A program made the translations under genes and the position numbers. Under the pieces are notes generated by a model. The model had not been told where the DNA came from, made no database searches, and saw nothing but the letters and a program-made list of their open reading frames with translations. A DNA stretch of 64,000 nucleotides from Magnetospirillum sp. 15-1 (GTDB lineage: Bacteria > Pseudomonadota > Alphaproteobacteria > Rhodospirillales > Magnetospirillaceae), in contig NZ_FXXN01000027.1 in assembly GCF_900184795.1 (NCBI RefSeq), positions 437,336 through 501,335 of the forward strand, in the 5' to 3' direction. This document shows, piece after piece, positions 1 through 9,062 of the stretch (positions are counted from its first letter, which is position 1; the number at the start of each line of letters is the position of its first letter).

Positions 1-589
1 CCTGATACTCAGGTCGCATATGAGCGAGTATGCGGGGCTGGCGGCGCTGGACCTGATGGCCATGCTGGATTACCTGCGCCATCAGGTGATCGCCATGATC
101 ATGGTGGTGGTGCTGATGGTGTTCGTCCTGGCCGCCGCCGACTGGTTCTATCAGCGCTGGGCGTTCACGCAGCAGATGAAGATGACCAAGCAGGAGATCA
201 AGGACGAGCACAAGCAGACCGAAGGCGATCCCATGATCAAGGGCCGCCTGCGGGCCCTGCGCATGCAGCGCGCCCGCCAGCGCATGATGGCGGCGGTGCC
301 CAAGGCCAGCGTGGTGGTGACCAACCCGACCCACTATGCGGTGGCGCTGCAATACGACCAGGAATCCATGGGCGCTCCCGTCCTGGTGGCCAAGGGCGTC
401 GACCTGATCGCCAAGCGCATCCGCGACCTCGCCACCGAGAACGAGGTGCCCATCGTCGAGAACCCGCCGCTGGCCCGTGCGCTCTACGCCACCGTCGAAC
501 TGGACGAGGAAATCCCGCCCGAGCACTATAAGACCGTGGCGGAAATCATCGGTTACGTCATGAAGTTGAAGGGCGAACTTGCGAACTGA
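1..589 (+). CDS. flhB: flagellar export gate protein FlhB, C-terminal part
   Basis: Only the last part of the gene is in the window; the frame stays open to the left edge, so this is a 5' truncation by the window and not a broken gene. The visible part holds the last membrane helix (rich in Val/Met) and then the cytoplasmic FlhB domain with the NPTH self-cleavage motif at 323-334. In FlhB-family proteins, cleavage between Asn and Pro switches the flagellar type III export apparatus from hook to filament substrates. The protein ends at the usual FlhB end. It overlaps the start of cckA by 11 bases, which suggests translational coupling. Identity is firm from the NPTH motif and its surroundings. 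Confidence 0.95.
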   Translation, partial: LILRSHMSEYAGLAALDLMAMLDYLRHQVIAMIMVVVLMVFVLAAADWFYQRWAFTQQMKMTKQEIKDEHKQTEGDPMIKGRLRALRMQRARQRMMAAVPKASVVVTNPTHYAVALQYDQESMGAPVLVAKGVDLIAKRIRDLATENEVPIVENPPLARALYATVELDEEIPPEHYKTVAEIIGYVMKLKGELAN

Positions 590-2966
590 CGCGGCCATTC
601 CCTCTCCGCTGATCCTCAGCCTGGCCGCCTCGGTGGCCGGAACCGCCGCGCTGGGCATGGCCGAGGCCGGCTGGCCCGCCATCTCCGCCGCCGCCTTGGT
701 GGCCGCGGTGTCCGGCGGCATGCTGCTGCTGCGCGCCCGCCGCCCGGCCGGCCGAGCCCCGATCCTGGCCGGAGCGCTGGAATCCGAAAGCCGCGCCGTC
801 CTGGTGGTGGCCTCCACCGGCGGGGAGCTCTATCGCAATCAGGCGGCGCGCCGCCTGTTGGGCGGTGCCGCCGATCCCCTGGCCCCGCTCAAGGCGCTGG
901 CCGCCGATGACGATCGCGCCCTGGCCGAGATGGAGCGTCTCGACGCCGCCGCCGCGGTGGGGGCGCCGCGGCGCACCGAGGTGACCCTGGTCTCGGCGGG
1001 GGGCGGGCGTGAGTGGTTCGCGCTCGAGGTCCGGCCGGCGGGCAACTCCCAGGCGGTGGCCTGGGTCGCCGAGGACGTCAGTTCGCGCCGCGCCATCGAG
1101 GAGACCCTGCGGCGCGAGAACGAACTGCTGTCGGACTTCGTCGACCTGCTGCCGGTGGGCTGCTACTCGGCCGATGCCGACGGCACGGTGCGCTACGTCA
1201 ACCAGCGCTTGGCCGAATGGCTGGGCAAGAGCGGCGACGAGATCGTCGGCTACAATCTGGCCGAGGTGTTCGGCACCGTTCCCAACCCGGAGGAGGAGCG
1301 GGCCGAGTTGCGCCTGCGCGGCCGCTCGGGCGAGGTGTTCCAGGCTCTGGTCGCCCATTCGGTGTTCGACGAGGGCGGCGAGATGTTCACCCGCTCCGTG
1401 GTGGTGCGCGACCTGGTGCCGGAGCAGCAGTGGGAAAAGGCGCTGCGCGCCGCCGAACGCCGCTTCCGCTGGCTGTTCGACGATGCTCCCGTCGGCATCG
1501 CCCTGGTGGATCTGGATGGGGCCATCGGCGCCTGCAATCTGGCGCTGCAGGCCATGCTGGGCATCGACCGCGACGACATGATCGGCCGCGCCGTCATCGA
1601 CGTCATCGCCGAGGAGAACCGGGCGCCGGCCTCGGAGCAATTGGGCAAGGTGATCGCCGGTTCCACTCCCGGCACCCATCTGGAGGTACGCCTCAAGGGG
1701 CGGCGTAACCTGATCGCCCAACTGTTCGTCAGTCCCAGTCACGAGGACGGCGACATCTCCGGTCTGGTGATCCACTTCATCGACGCCACCGAGCAGCGCA
1801 ATCTGGAGATGCAGTTTGCCCAAAGCCAGAAGATGCAGGCCATGGGCCAACTGGCCGGCGGGGTGGCCCACGACTTCAACAACCTGCTGACCGCCATGAT
1901 CGGCTTTTGCGACCTGCTGCTGCAGCGCCACGGGGCCGGCGACCCCAGCTTCGCCGACATCATGCAGGTCAAGCAGAACGCCAACCGCGCCGCCTCGCTG
2001 GTCCGCCAGTTGCTGGCCTTCTCCCGCCGCCAGGCCCTGCAGCCCCGCCTGCTGAACGTCACCGACGCCCTGGCCGAGCTGTCCAACCTGCTGCGCCGCT
2101 TGCTGGGCGAGACCATCGAACTGCGCATGACCCACGGCCGCGCCCTGGGGCTGGTGCGCGTCGACCCCGGCCAGTTCGATCAGGTCATCATCAACCTTGC
2201 CGTCAATGCCCGTGACGCCATGCCGGGCGGCGGCGCGCTCACCATCCGCACCAACGCCGTCCACGTGGACCAGCCGGTGCAGCGCGGCCCCGAACTGATG
2301 CCGGCCGGCGATTACGTGCAGATCGAGGTGGCCGATACCGGCACCGGCATCGGCAAGGAGAATCTGGCCCGCATCTTCGAGCCGTTCTTCTCCACCAAGG
2401 AGGTGGGAGCCGGCACCGGCTTGGGCCTGTCCACCGTCTATGGCATCGTGCGCCAGACCGACGGCTTCATCTTCGTGGAATCCGAGCCCGGCCAGGGCGC
2501 CACCTTCTCCATCTACCTGCCGCGCATCGACGCCGACCCGGCGGCCGAGACCAAACGCCCCGCCCAGCAGACCGAGACGGTGGGCGCCGACCTCACCGGC
2601 TCGGGCACCATCTTGCTGGTCGAGGACGAGGACGCCGTCCGCCTGTTCGGGGCCCGCGCCCTCCGGAACAAGGGCTATACGGTGATCGAGGCCCGTTCGG
2701 GCGAGCAGGCCATGGAGGTGCTGAACGGCGGCGAGCCCATCCAGGTCCTCATCTCGGACGTGGTCATGCCCGGCATGGACGGCGTGACGCTCGCCCGCTT
2801 CGTCCGCATGGAGCGCCCGGCCATCAAGGTGATCCTCATCTCCGGCTATTCCGAGGACGTCGCACGCGACGGCATCGATCCCGACGCCGGCATCCATTTT
2901 CTCCCCAAGCCCTTCTCGCTCAAGCAGCTGGCCGGGGCGGTCAAGCAGGTGATGGAAGAGGGATAG
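579..2966 (+). CDS. cckA: hybrid sensor histidine kinase CckA
   Basis: A 795-residue membrane-bound hybrid kinase. Two short N-terminal membrane helices (about residues 10-50) are followed by PAS-like domains (about 125-250 and 290-400), a HisKA domain with the phosphoacceptor His431 in a GGVAHDFNNLL box, an HATPase domain with DTGTGIG and GAGTGLGLS boxes, and a receiver domain with phosphorylatable Asp727 (SDVVMPGMDG). This order and its position right after flhB match CckA, which in alphaproteobacteria feeds phosphate through ChpT to CtrA and so controls motility genes and the cell cycle. The start is a TTG inside the flhB end, chosen because it includes both membrane helices and follows a GAAGGGC sequence. 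The next ATG would begin inside the first helix. Confidence 0.9.
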   Translation: MRTDAAIPSPLILSLAASVAGTAALGMAEAGWPAISAAALVAAVSGGMLLLRARRPAGRAPILAGALESESRAVLVVASTGGELYRNQAARRLLGGAADPLAPLKALAADDDRALAEMERLDAAAAVGAPRRTEVTLVSAGGGREWFALEVRPAGNSQAVAWVAEDVSSRRAIEETLRRENELLSDFVDLLPVGCYSADADGTVRYVNQRLAEWLGKSGDEIVGYNLAEVFGTVPNPEEERAELRLRGRSGEVFQALVAHSVFDEGGEMFTRSVVVRDLVPEQQWEKALRAAERRFRWLFDDAPVGIALVDLDGAIGACNLALQAMLGIDRDDMIGRAVIDVIAEENRAPASEQLGKVIAGSTPGTHLEVRLKGRRNLIAQLFVSPSHEDGDISGLVIHFIDATEQRNLEMQFAQSQKMQAMGQLAGGVAHDFNNLLTAMIGFCDLLLQRHGAGDPSFADIMQVKQNANRAASLVRQLLAFSRRQALQPRLLNVTDALAELSNLLRRLLGETIELRMTHGRALGLVRVDPGQFDQVIINLAVNARDAMPGGGALTIRTNAVHVDQPVQRGPELMPAGDYVQIEVADTGTGIGKENLARIFEPFFSTKEVGAGTGLGLSTVYGIVRQTDGFIFVESEPGQGATFSIYLPRIDADPAAETKRPAQQTETVGADLTGSGTILLVEDEDAVRLFGARALRNKGYTVIEARSGEQAMEVLNGGEPIQVLISDVVMPGMDGVTLARFVRMERPAIKVILISGYSEDVARDGIDPDAGIHFLPKPFSLKQLAGAVKQVMEEG

Positions 2967-2979
2967 CAAACCGTTCCAA

Positions 2980-3040
2980 GAACCCAATCAGAACAAATGC
3001 GAACAATTCCCTTTGCGTTCTCCTCTCGTTCGTGTAGCGT
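2980..3040 (+). promoter_or_regulatory. recA promoter with two LexA (SOS) boxes
   Basis: GTTCTCCTCTCGTTC at 3017-3031 is an exact GTTCN7GTTC box, the LexA site known from alphaproteobacteria. GAACCCAATCAGAAC at 2980-2994 is the same box in the opposite orientation. A further GAAC at 3001 follows the second half of that box with a spacing of six. A plausible -35 (TTGCGT, 3013-3018) and -10 (TAGCGT, 3035-3040) with 16 bases between them flank the downstream box, so LexA bound there would block RNA polymerase. The boxes are seen; repression by LexA is inferred from the family. Confidence 0.8.
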
Positions 3041-3090
3041 AATCCTCGTTGCGGAACCGCCCGGTTCAGGATAGATGAAGGGGAACGGCC

Positions 3091-4170
<1,080 letters not shown>

Positions 4171-4194
4171 CCGGGGCGGACATTCGACCGTTAC

Positions 4195-4230
4195 AAAAAA
4201 GGCTATCCGCTGGAAGGCGGATAGCCTTTC
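4195..4230 (+). terminator. intrinsic terminator of recA
   Basis: A perfect 10-bp stem, GGCTATCCGC (4201-4210) with GCGGATAGCC (4217-4226), has a 6-base loop, an A-run before it and TTTC after it. The A-run means it could also work weakly from the minus strand. It lies 30 bases after the recA stop codon. Confidence 0.85.
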
Positions 4231-4264
4231 TGCGTGAGGGAGGGAGGGCTGTCGCCGTTCCGCC

Positions 4265-4470
4265 AAAAAGAAACCCCCCGGTTATGCACCGGGGGGTAAG
4301 TCAAACAGGGAGGCTTCACGTCTAGGAGACGTAGGGTCCGAAGACCCGAAACCCAGGCATTGCACCTGGGAACGAGGTGGCGGAAACCGCCGATCTCGGG
4401 ACCTGTTGCGGTGCAACAAGTCGTAAGTACTCATGTACGGCATAGCGGCCATTTGAACCACACCAAAAAC
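4265..4470 (-). ncRNA. candidate structured RNA: seven consecutive hairpins ending in a terminator
   Basis: The 359-base gap between recA and the LysR gene holds no convincing protein gene but is full of hairpins. Read from high to low coordinates: GTAC/GTAC (4427-4438), TGTTGC/GCAACA (4404-4418), a nested CGAG-GGCGG stem (4373-4398), CCCAGG/CCTGGG (4352-4370), GGGTC-TTCG-GACCC (4334-4347), ACGTCT/AGACGT (4318-4332), and a 10-bp ACCCCCCGGT stem (4273-4297) followed by TTTCTTTTT (4273-4265). The minus strand is preferred because it gives a C(UUCG)G tetraloop and a textbook terminator. A plus-strand RNA running from recA to the hairpin at 4480-4500 is the alternative. It does not match what I remember of 6S, tmRNA, RNase P or SRP RNA. 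The 5' end and promoter are not identified. Confidence 0.5.
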
Positions 4471-4479
4471 CAGGACAGA

Positions 4480-4509
4480 GGCATGCGATCAGCGCATGCC
4501 TTGGCTTTT
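4480..4509. terminator. hairpin, possible terminator of the LysR gene or of a plus-strand RNA
   Basis: GGCATGCG (4480-4487) pairs perfectly with CGCATGCC (4493-4500) around a 5-base loop. On the plus strand it is followed by TTGGCTTTT. On the minus strand it lies 30 bases after the LysR stop and is followed some bases later by GGTTTTTGG. Which direction it serves cannot be told from sequence. Confidence 0.5.
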
Positions 4510-4529
4510 CAGGTAGGGTTTTTGCCGGA

Positions 4530-5423
4530 TCAGGCGCTTTCGGCGATCTTGGAAAGCAGGAAGTCGCGGAACACCGTGATGCGCTTGGAATGGCGCAATT
4601 CCTCGGGGTAGACGAAATACGTCTCCACCTTGGGGCCCTTCAGTTCGGGCAGGATGTGGACCAGCGCCTCGGCTTCGCCGCGCAGGTATTCCGGCATGGC
4701 GGCTATCCCCAAGCCGCTTTTGACGGCGCGGTAGATGCCGTAGATATTGTTGACCTCCAGCACCGGCCGGCGCGGCCGGTCGGGGGAGGCACCGGCTTCC
4801 AGCAGCCAGTTGACATTGGACACCGGGGCCGAGACGCGGGTGTCGTCGCCGTAGACGATGATGCGGTGGTTGTCCAGATCATCGGCGGATTTGGGGATGC
4901 CGTATTGTTCGATATATGACGGTGAAGCGAACACCGCGTAGTTCATGGACATCAGGTGACGCTGGATCAGATCGGGCTGGCGCGGCGGCATCATGCGGAT
5001 GGCCACGTCGGCCTCGCGCATGGCCAGGTCCAGTTCGCCGTCGAACAGCACCATGGTCACCGCGATCTCGGGATAGAGATCGAGGAATTCCTTGATGCGC
5101 GGCGTCAGCCACAGCGAGCCGAAGGCCACGGTGGTGGTGATCTTCAGCGGCCCCTGGGCGCGCTCGCGGCTTTCGGTGAGCAGCGCCTCGGTCATGGCCA
5201 GTTTGGAGAACACGTCGCGGGCGGTCCGGTAGAGCAGTTCTCCCTGCTCGGTAAGGATCAGCCCACGGGCGTGGCGATGGAACAGGGGCAGGTTAAGGCT
5301 TTCCTCCAGCGCGCTGATCTGGCGGCTGACGGCCGATTGGCTGAGATTGAGTACTTCGCCCGCATGGGTGAAGCTGCCCGCCTCGGCGACGGCATGGAAA
5401 ACCCTAAGCTTATCCCAGTCCAT
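4530..5423 (-). CDS. lsrB: LysR-family regulator, LsrB/VtlR-like
   Basis: A 297-residue LysR-type regulator. The N-terminal winged helix-turn-helix (about residues 1-60, with SFTHAGEVLNLSQSAVSRQI) precedes a periplasmic-binding-protein-like effector domain (about 90-290). The first residues, MDWDKLRVFHAVAEAGSFTHAG, and the FHRHARGLILTEQGELLYRTA stretch closely resemble what I recall of LsrB of Sinorhizobium and VtlR of Brucella, which also lie next to trxB. LsrB proteins act in redox and envelope control. The gene follows trxB by 74 bases on the same strand, so it may be cotranscribed with it. Family is certain; the LsrB assignment is inferred from similarity and neighbourhood. Confidence 0.85.
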   Translation of the reverse strand: MDWDKLRVFHAVAEAGSFTHAGEVLNLSQSAVSRQISALEESLNLPLFHRHARGLILTEQGELLYRTARDVFSKLAMTEALLTESRERAQGPLKITTTVAFGSLWLTPRIKEFLDLYPEIAVTMVLFDGELDLAMREADVAIRMMPPRQPDLIQRHLMSMNYAVFASPSYIEQYGIPKSADDLDNHRIIVYGDDTRVSAPVSNVNWLLEAGASPDRPRRPVLEVNNIYGIYRAVKSGLGIAAMPEYLRGEAEALVHILPELKGPKVETYFVYPEELRHSKRITVFRDFLLSKIAESA

Positions 5424-5497
5424 GGTACGACCGGTCTCCTCCCCTGGCGGATTATGCTTTCCGCCTCCCCAACTATTACCGGCTACTGTGCCGTAAC

Positions 5498-6448
5498 TTA
5501 ACCGCCATGTCCATGCGCCGCGAGGAAGCGCTCGGCTTCCAGCGCCGCCATGCAGCCGGTACCGGCGGCGGTGACCGCCTGGCGATAGATCTTGTCCTGC
5601 ACGTCACCGGCGGCGAACACGCCCGGCACGTTGGTGGCGACCGAGCCGGGGGCGGTGACCAGATAGCCCTCGTCGTCCATGTCCAGGGTACCCTTGAACA
5701 GGTCGGTGTTGGGGGTGTGGCCGATGGCGATGAACACGCCGTCCACCGGCAGCACGCTGAGCGCGCCGGTCTTGACGTTCTTGATGCGCACGCCGGTGAC
5801 GCCGGGGGGATTGCTGTCGCCGACGATCTCGTCGACGACGCTGTCCCAGGCCACCGAGACCTTGGGATTGGCGAACAGGCGATCCTGGGCAATCTTTTCC
5901 GAGCGGAGCGCGTCGCGGCGATGGATCAGGGTGACCTTGGAGGCGATGCCGGCCAGATAGAGGGCTTCCTCCACCGCCGAGTTGCCGCCGCCGACCACCG
6001 CCACTTCCTTGCCCCGGAAGAAGAAGCCGTCGCAGGTGGCGCAGGCCGACACGCCGAAGCCCGAGAAGGTCTTTTCGGATTCGATGCCCAGCCAGCGGGC
6101 GGTGGCGCCGGTGCAGATGATCAGCGTGTCGCCGGTATAGGTGTCGCCCGAATCGCCCACCGCGGTGAAGGGGCGCTTGGAGAGATCCACCGAGACGATG
6201 GTGTCGTCCATGAAGCGGGTACCCACGTGCTCGGCCTGGGCCTGCATCTGCTCCATCAGCCAGGGGCCCTGGACGGCCTCGGCGAAGCCGGGGAAGTTCT
6301 CCACGTCGGTGGTGATGGTCAACTGGCCGCCGGGCTGCAATCCGGCAACCAGCATGGGCTCGAGATTGGCGCGCGCCGCATAGATGGCGGCGGTGCAGCC
6401 GGCGGGCCCGGAGCCCAGAATCAGAACCTTGGAGTGGTGGTGTGCCAT
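5498..6448 (-). CDS. trxB: thioredoxin-disulfide reductase TrxB
   Basis: A 316-residue, low-molecular-weight thioredoxin reductase. It has the FAD-binding GSGPAGCTAAIYAARA motif near the N-terminus, the redox-active CATC pair (Cys136 and Cys139), the NADPH-binding GGGNSAVEEALYL motif and the C-terminal FAD motif GVFAAGDVQD. It reduces thioredoxin with NADPH in the cytoplasm and so also supplies electrons to peroxiredoxins. It lies between the peroxiredoxin gene (97 bases upstream) and the LysR gene (74 bases downstream), all on the minus strand, forming a small thiol-redox block. Confidence 0.97.
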   Translation of the reverse strand: MAHHHSKVLILGSGPAGCTAAIYAARANLEPMLVAGLQPGGQLTITTDVENFPGFAEAVQGPWLMEQMQAQAEHVGTRFMDDTIVSVDLSKRPFTAVGDSGDTYTGDTLIICTGATARWLGIESEKTFSGFGVSACATCDGFFFRGKEVAVVGGGNSAVEEALYLAGIASKVTLIHRRDALRSEKIAQDRLFANPKVSVAWDSVVDEIVGDSNPPGVTGVRIKNVKTGALSVLPVDGVFIAIGHTPNTDLFKGTLDMDDEGYLVTAPGSVATNVPGVFAAGDVQDKIYRQAVTAAGTGCMAALEAERFLAAHGHGG

Positions 6449-6498
6449 CGACAGCTTCCCGGTTTAATTAGATGTTGTTGCGCTACAGCATATGGACA

Positions 6499-6530
6499 GG
6501 GCGCGCCGCTGGCAAGCGGCGCGCCCTTGA
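6499..6530 (-). terminator. strong hairpin between peroxiredoxin gene and trxB
   Basis: GGGCGCGCCGCT (6499-6510) pairs perfectly with AGCGGCGCGCCC (6515-6526) around a 4-base loop, 20 bases after the peroxiredoxin stop. There is no U-run on the minus strand, so it may attenuate or stabilise the mRNA more than end it. Confidence 0.5.
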
Positions 6531-6545
6531 TTTCAACTCCGAATC

Positions 6546-7169
<624 letters not shown>

Positions 7170-7380
7170 TATGGAAGCTCCGTATATAGGGCTTGGTGGG
7201 AAATGATGCCGAGAAATCTAGTCTGGTTTCCCGGCTTACGCAAGATGGAATGATTACAAAACTTCCGCCATACCCCCGCCTGCGAAGGATATTAACTCTC
7301 AGTTTCCCTATGGGTATGGCCGCCCCGGCCGGAAAGGCCGCCGCCCCGGGGAAAATCGTCGTCCCGACGGAACGTGACAC

Positions 7381-7407
7381 TTGCTGGCGGCGCCTGAGTA
7401 ATATAAT
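7381..7407 (+). promoter_or_regulatory. likely promoter of the Lrp-type gene
   Basis: A perfect -10 hexamer TATAAT lies at 7402-7407, 33 bases before the start codon. The -35 region is poor: TTGCTG at 7381 gives only a 15-base spacer. An activator or another nearby element may be needed. Confidence 0.45.
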
Positions 7408-7439
7408 TTCGCAAACCTAAGTGGTTTTGGAGTTCCCTT

Positions 7440-7940
7440 ATGCAGCGGGTCAAGCTTGACCGCATCGATCGGCGCATTTTGGCCGACCTGCAGGCCGACG
7501 GCCGGATGACCAATGTCGAACTGGCGAGACGGGCGGGAATCTCGGCGCCGCCGTGCCTGCGACGGGTGCGGGCGCTGGAGGACGCGGGCTACGTCAAGGG
7601 CTACCACGCCGAGATCGACCCCGCCGCCCTGGGCTTCAACGTCACGGTGTTCGCCCATGTGGGCCTGAACAGTCAGGCCGAGGCCGACCTCAAGGGGTTC
7701 GAGGATCTGGTCAAGGGCTGGCCCGAGGTGCGCGAATGCCACATGCTGGCCGGTGAGACCGATTTCCTGCTCAAGGTGGTGGCCCACGACTGGGACGATT
7801 ACCAGCGCTTCCTCACCACCCGCCTGACCGCCGCGCCCAATATCAGTCACGTGAAAAGCGCCCTGGCCATCCGCACCTCCAAGCTGCAGCCGGGCGTGCC
7901 CATCGACGTGGATTCCGGCCCCGAGCCCGAGCACGAATAG
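7440..7940 (+). CDS. Lrp/AsnC-family transcriptional regulator
   Basis: A 166-residue regulator with an N-terminal helix-turn-helix (LDRIDRRILADLQADGRMTNVELARRAGISAPPCLRRVRAL) and a C-terminal RAM ligand-binding and oligomerisation domain (about residues 70-145; KGWPEVRECHMLAGETDFLLKVVA). Such proteins form octamers and sense amino acids. The acidic tail (about 15 residues) is longer than usual. It is divergent from the peroxiredoxin gene, with 270 bases between, so it might regulate that side or a distant target; the sequence does not say which. The ATG follows TTGGAGTTCCCTT, a good ribosome site. Confidence 0.92.
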   Translation: MQRVKLDRIDRRILADLQADGRMTNVELARRAGISAPPCLRRVRALEDAGYVKGYHAEIDPAALGFNVTVFAHVGLNSQAEADLKGFEDLVKGWPEVRECHMLAGETDFLLKVVAHDWDDYQRFLTTRLTAAPNISHVKSALAIRTSKLQPGVPIDVDSGPEPEHE

Positions 7941-7964
7941 ACGGTTACTGTGGCCCCTCAATCG

Positions 7965-8024
7965 CCGGGCGCGTGCCTCCGCACGCTTGGCTCCCGCGGC
8001 ATAAGCCGCGCGGCCCCTTGGGCC
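7965..8024. other. three small hairpins between the Lrp-type gene and its terminator
   Basis: GCGTGC/GCACGC (7971-7986), CGCGGC/GCCGCG (7995-8010) and GGCCC/GGGCC (8012-8024) follow one another before the terminator. They may be a structured 3' end of the mRNA or a decayed repeat. Confidence 0.4.
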
Positions 8025-8026
8025 TA

Positions 8027-8063
8027 GCAAAACCCCGATGAGCTCTGCGCATCGGGGTTTTGC
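8027..8063. terminator. bidirectional terminator between converging genes
   Basis: A perfect 14-bp stem, GCAAAACCCCGATG (8027-8040) with CATCGGGGTTTTGC (8050-8063), lies between the converging Lrp-type gene and the 140-residue coiled-coil gene. Its arms end in T-runs in both directions. Confidence 0.85.
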
Positions 8064-8064
8064 G

Positions 8065-8487
8065 TTACTTCGCCAGCCTCTGGCGGATTTCCCCCTCGCA
8101 GCCCATCAGCCAGGCGACCCGCTTCAGGCGGGCGCTTTGTTCCGCCATTTCCTGCCGCTCCTTTTCGGCCCGGTCGTCGACGCGGCTCTGTTCCCGGTTC
8201 AGCCGGTCCATGCGGCCCTCGATGGCCGAGGCTTCACGCTGCAGCTCGGCCTCGATGCGGGCGCGCCGCGCCGGCCGGCCCAGCAGTTCGTCACGCTCGG
8301 CGAGTACGACCGTCAACTGCTTTTCCCAGAAACTTCCCGGAAAAAGGGCGGCACTGATGGATGCCGGGCCGCCCTGGGGAGCGCAGGATTCGCTCAGGGC
8401 CAGGGAAGACGGCGGCAGGACCGCCCAGACGAGAAAGGCCAATCCGGCTCCGATCAGCAGCATATCGCGAAGACGCAACATCGCCAT
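8065..8487 (-). CDS. hypothetical membrane-anchored coiled-coil protein
   Basis: A 140-residue protein I do not recognise. It begins with a hydrophobic signal-anchor (MLLIGAGLAFLVWAVL, about residues 9-24), then a Ser/Pro-rich linker, and from about residue 55 a highly charged Arg/Glu-rich helix that should form a coiled coil and face the periplasm. The C-terminus has a pair MGCEGEIRQRL. The start at 8487 is preferred because it follows GGAGGGC at the right distance; the open frame extends further upstream but without such a site. No neighbour explains its role. Confidence 0.7.
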   Translation of the reverse strand: MAMLRLRDMLLIGAGLAFLVWAVLPPSSLALSESCAPQGGPASISAALFPGSFWEKQLTVVLAERDELLGRPARRARIEAELQREASAIEGRMDRLNREQSRVDDRAEKERQEMAEQSARLKRVAWLMGCEGEIRQRLAK

Positions 8488-8759
8488 GCCCTCCGTTCTG
8501 TCCCGGCCATGATAGGACGGCGTTCCGCTGCCGACAAATGCCGATCCACCGGGGAAGGTTTGCACGAAAAGGCGTTTTCCCCCAACGGGCAACCGGGAAT
8601 GGAGCCCCCCGCGCACGACGGGCCGCCTATTGATTCTTTCCTGCCGCAACTATGCATGAGGTTTGTGCATGGCTGCCCTCGAACTCCTTTCGCACTTGCG
8701 AGAAGGCGTGTACATGGCGGGGACAGGCCGAGAGAATATGTGCGGCCAAGGAGAGGACC

Positions 8760-8912
8760 ATGATCGTTTCCACCATGGACATCGTGATGGCCGCCATCGG
8801 CATTCTGACCATCGCCGGCTTTGGCATTTCCATCAGTGCCTGGCGCCATGCCGTCCGGATCGAGCGCGAGCTTGCCAAGGACGACCACGCGGGTATCCCG
8901 TCAGCGATCTAG
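8760..8912 (+). CDS. small single-span membrane protein, unknown
   Basis: A 50-residue ORF with a good ribosome site (AAGGAGAGGACC before the ATG). Residues 6-28 form one hydrophobic helix (IVMAAIGILTIAGFGISISAW) followed by a short charged tail rich in Arg, Glu and Asp. Upstream in-frame starts exist but would add a Cys/Arg-rich stretch with no ribosome site, so this start is chosen. Its stop codon overlaps the first base of a palindromic element. The function is unknown. Confidence 0.6.
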   Translation: MIVSTMDIVMAAIGILTIAGFGISISAWRHAVRIERELAKDDHAGIPSAI

Positions 8913-9044
8913 AGTGCATCAGCTTCAAGCTGAAGCACTCCAGGATTCGGTCTGTACGAAAAAGCTTTGCTTTTTCAGGGCTCAAGTCCCGCTTGGGCTT
9001 AAGAGTTTTTCGATCTTCCGATTCGGCTTAAGTGCGAAAAACTC
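8912..9044. repeat. nested palindromic element, MITE- or REP-like
   Basis: This gap consists of an imperfect 29-base palindrome (8912-8940, GAGTGC...GCACTC), a perfect hairpin GAAAAAGC-TTT-GCTTTTTC (8958-8976), and a perfect 10-bp inverted repeat GAGTTTTTCG/CGAAAAACTC (9003-9012 and 9035-9044). It lies between the small membrane protein gene and the stop of the converging NYN gene, so it may also end transcription both ways. Whether it is repeated elsewhere in the genome cannot be seen here. Confidence 0.5.
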
Positions 9045-9062
9045 TGGTCACCGGCCCGCCGC

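Noticed and set aside
558-2987. 809-residue minus-strand ORF opposite cckA
   Set aside because: Its composition (Gly, Ala, His, Gln-rich, no domains) is that of a GC-rich antisense shadow; the plus strand encodes a full CckA.
4201-4529. Permuted tmRNA, 6S RNA or RNase P in the hairpin region
   Set aside because: No tag-peptide codons, no single long bulged hairpin and no conserved RNase P core sequence could be found.
4360-4611. 83-residue plus-strand ORF in the recA-LysR gap
   Set aside because: It has no ribosome site, no homology that I can see, and runs through hairpins into the LysR gene on the other strand.
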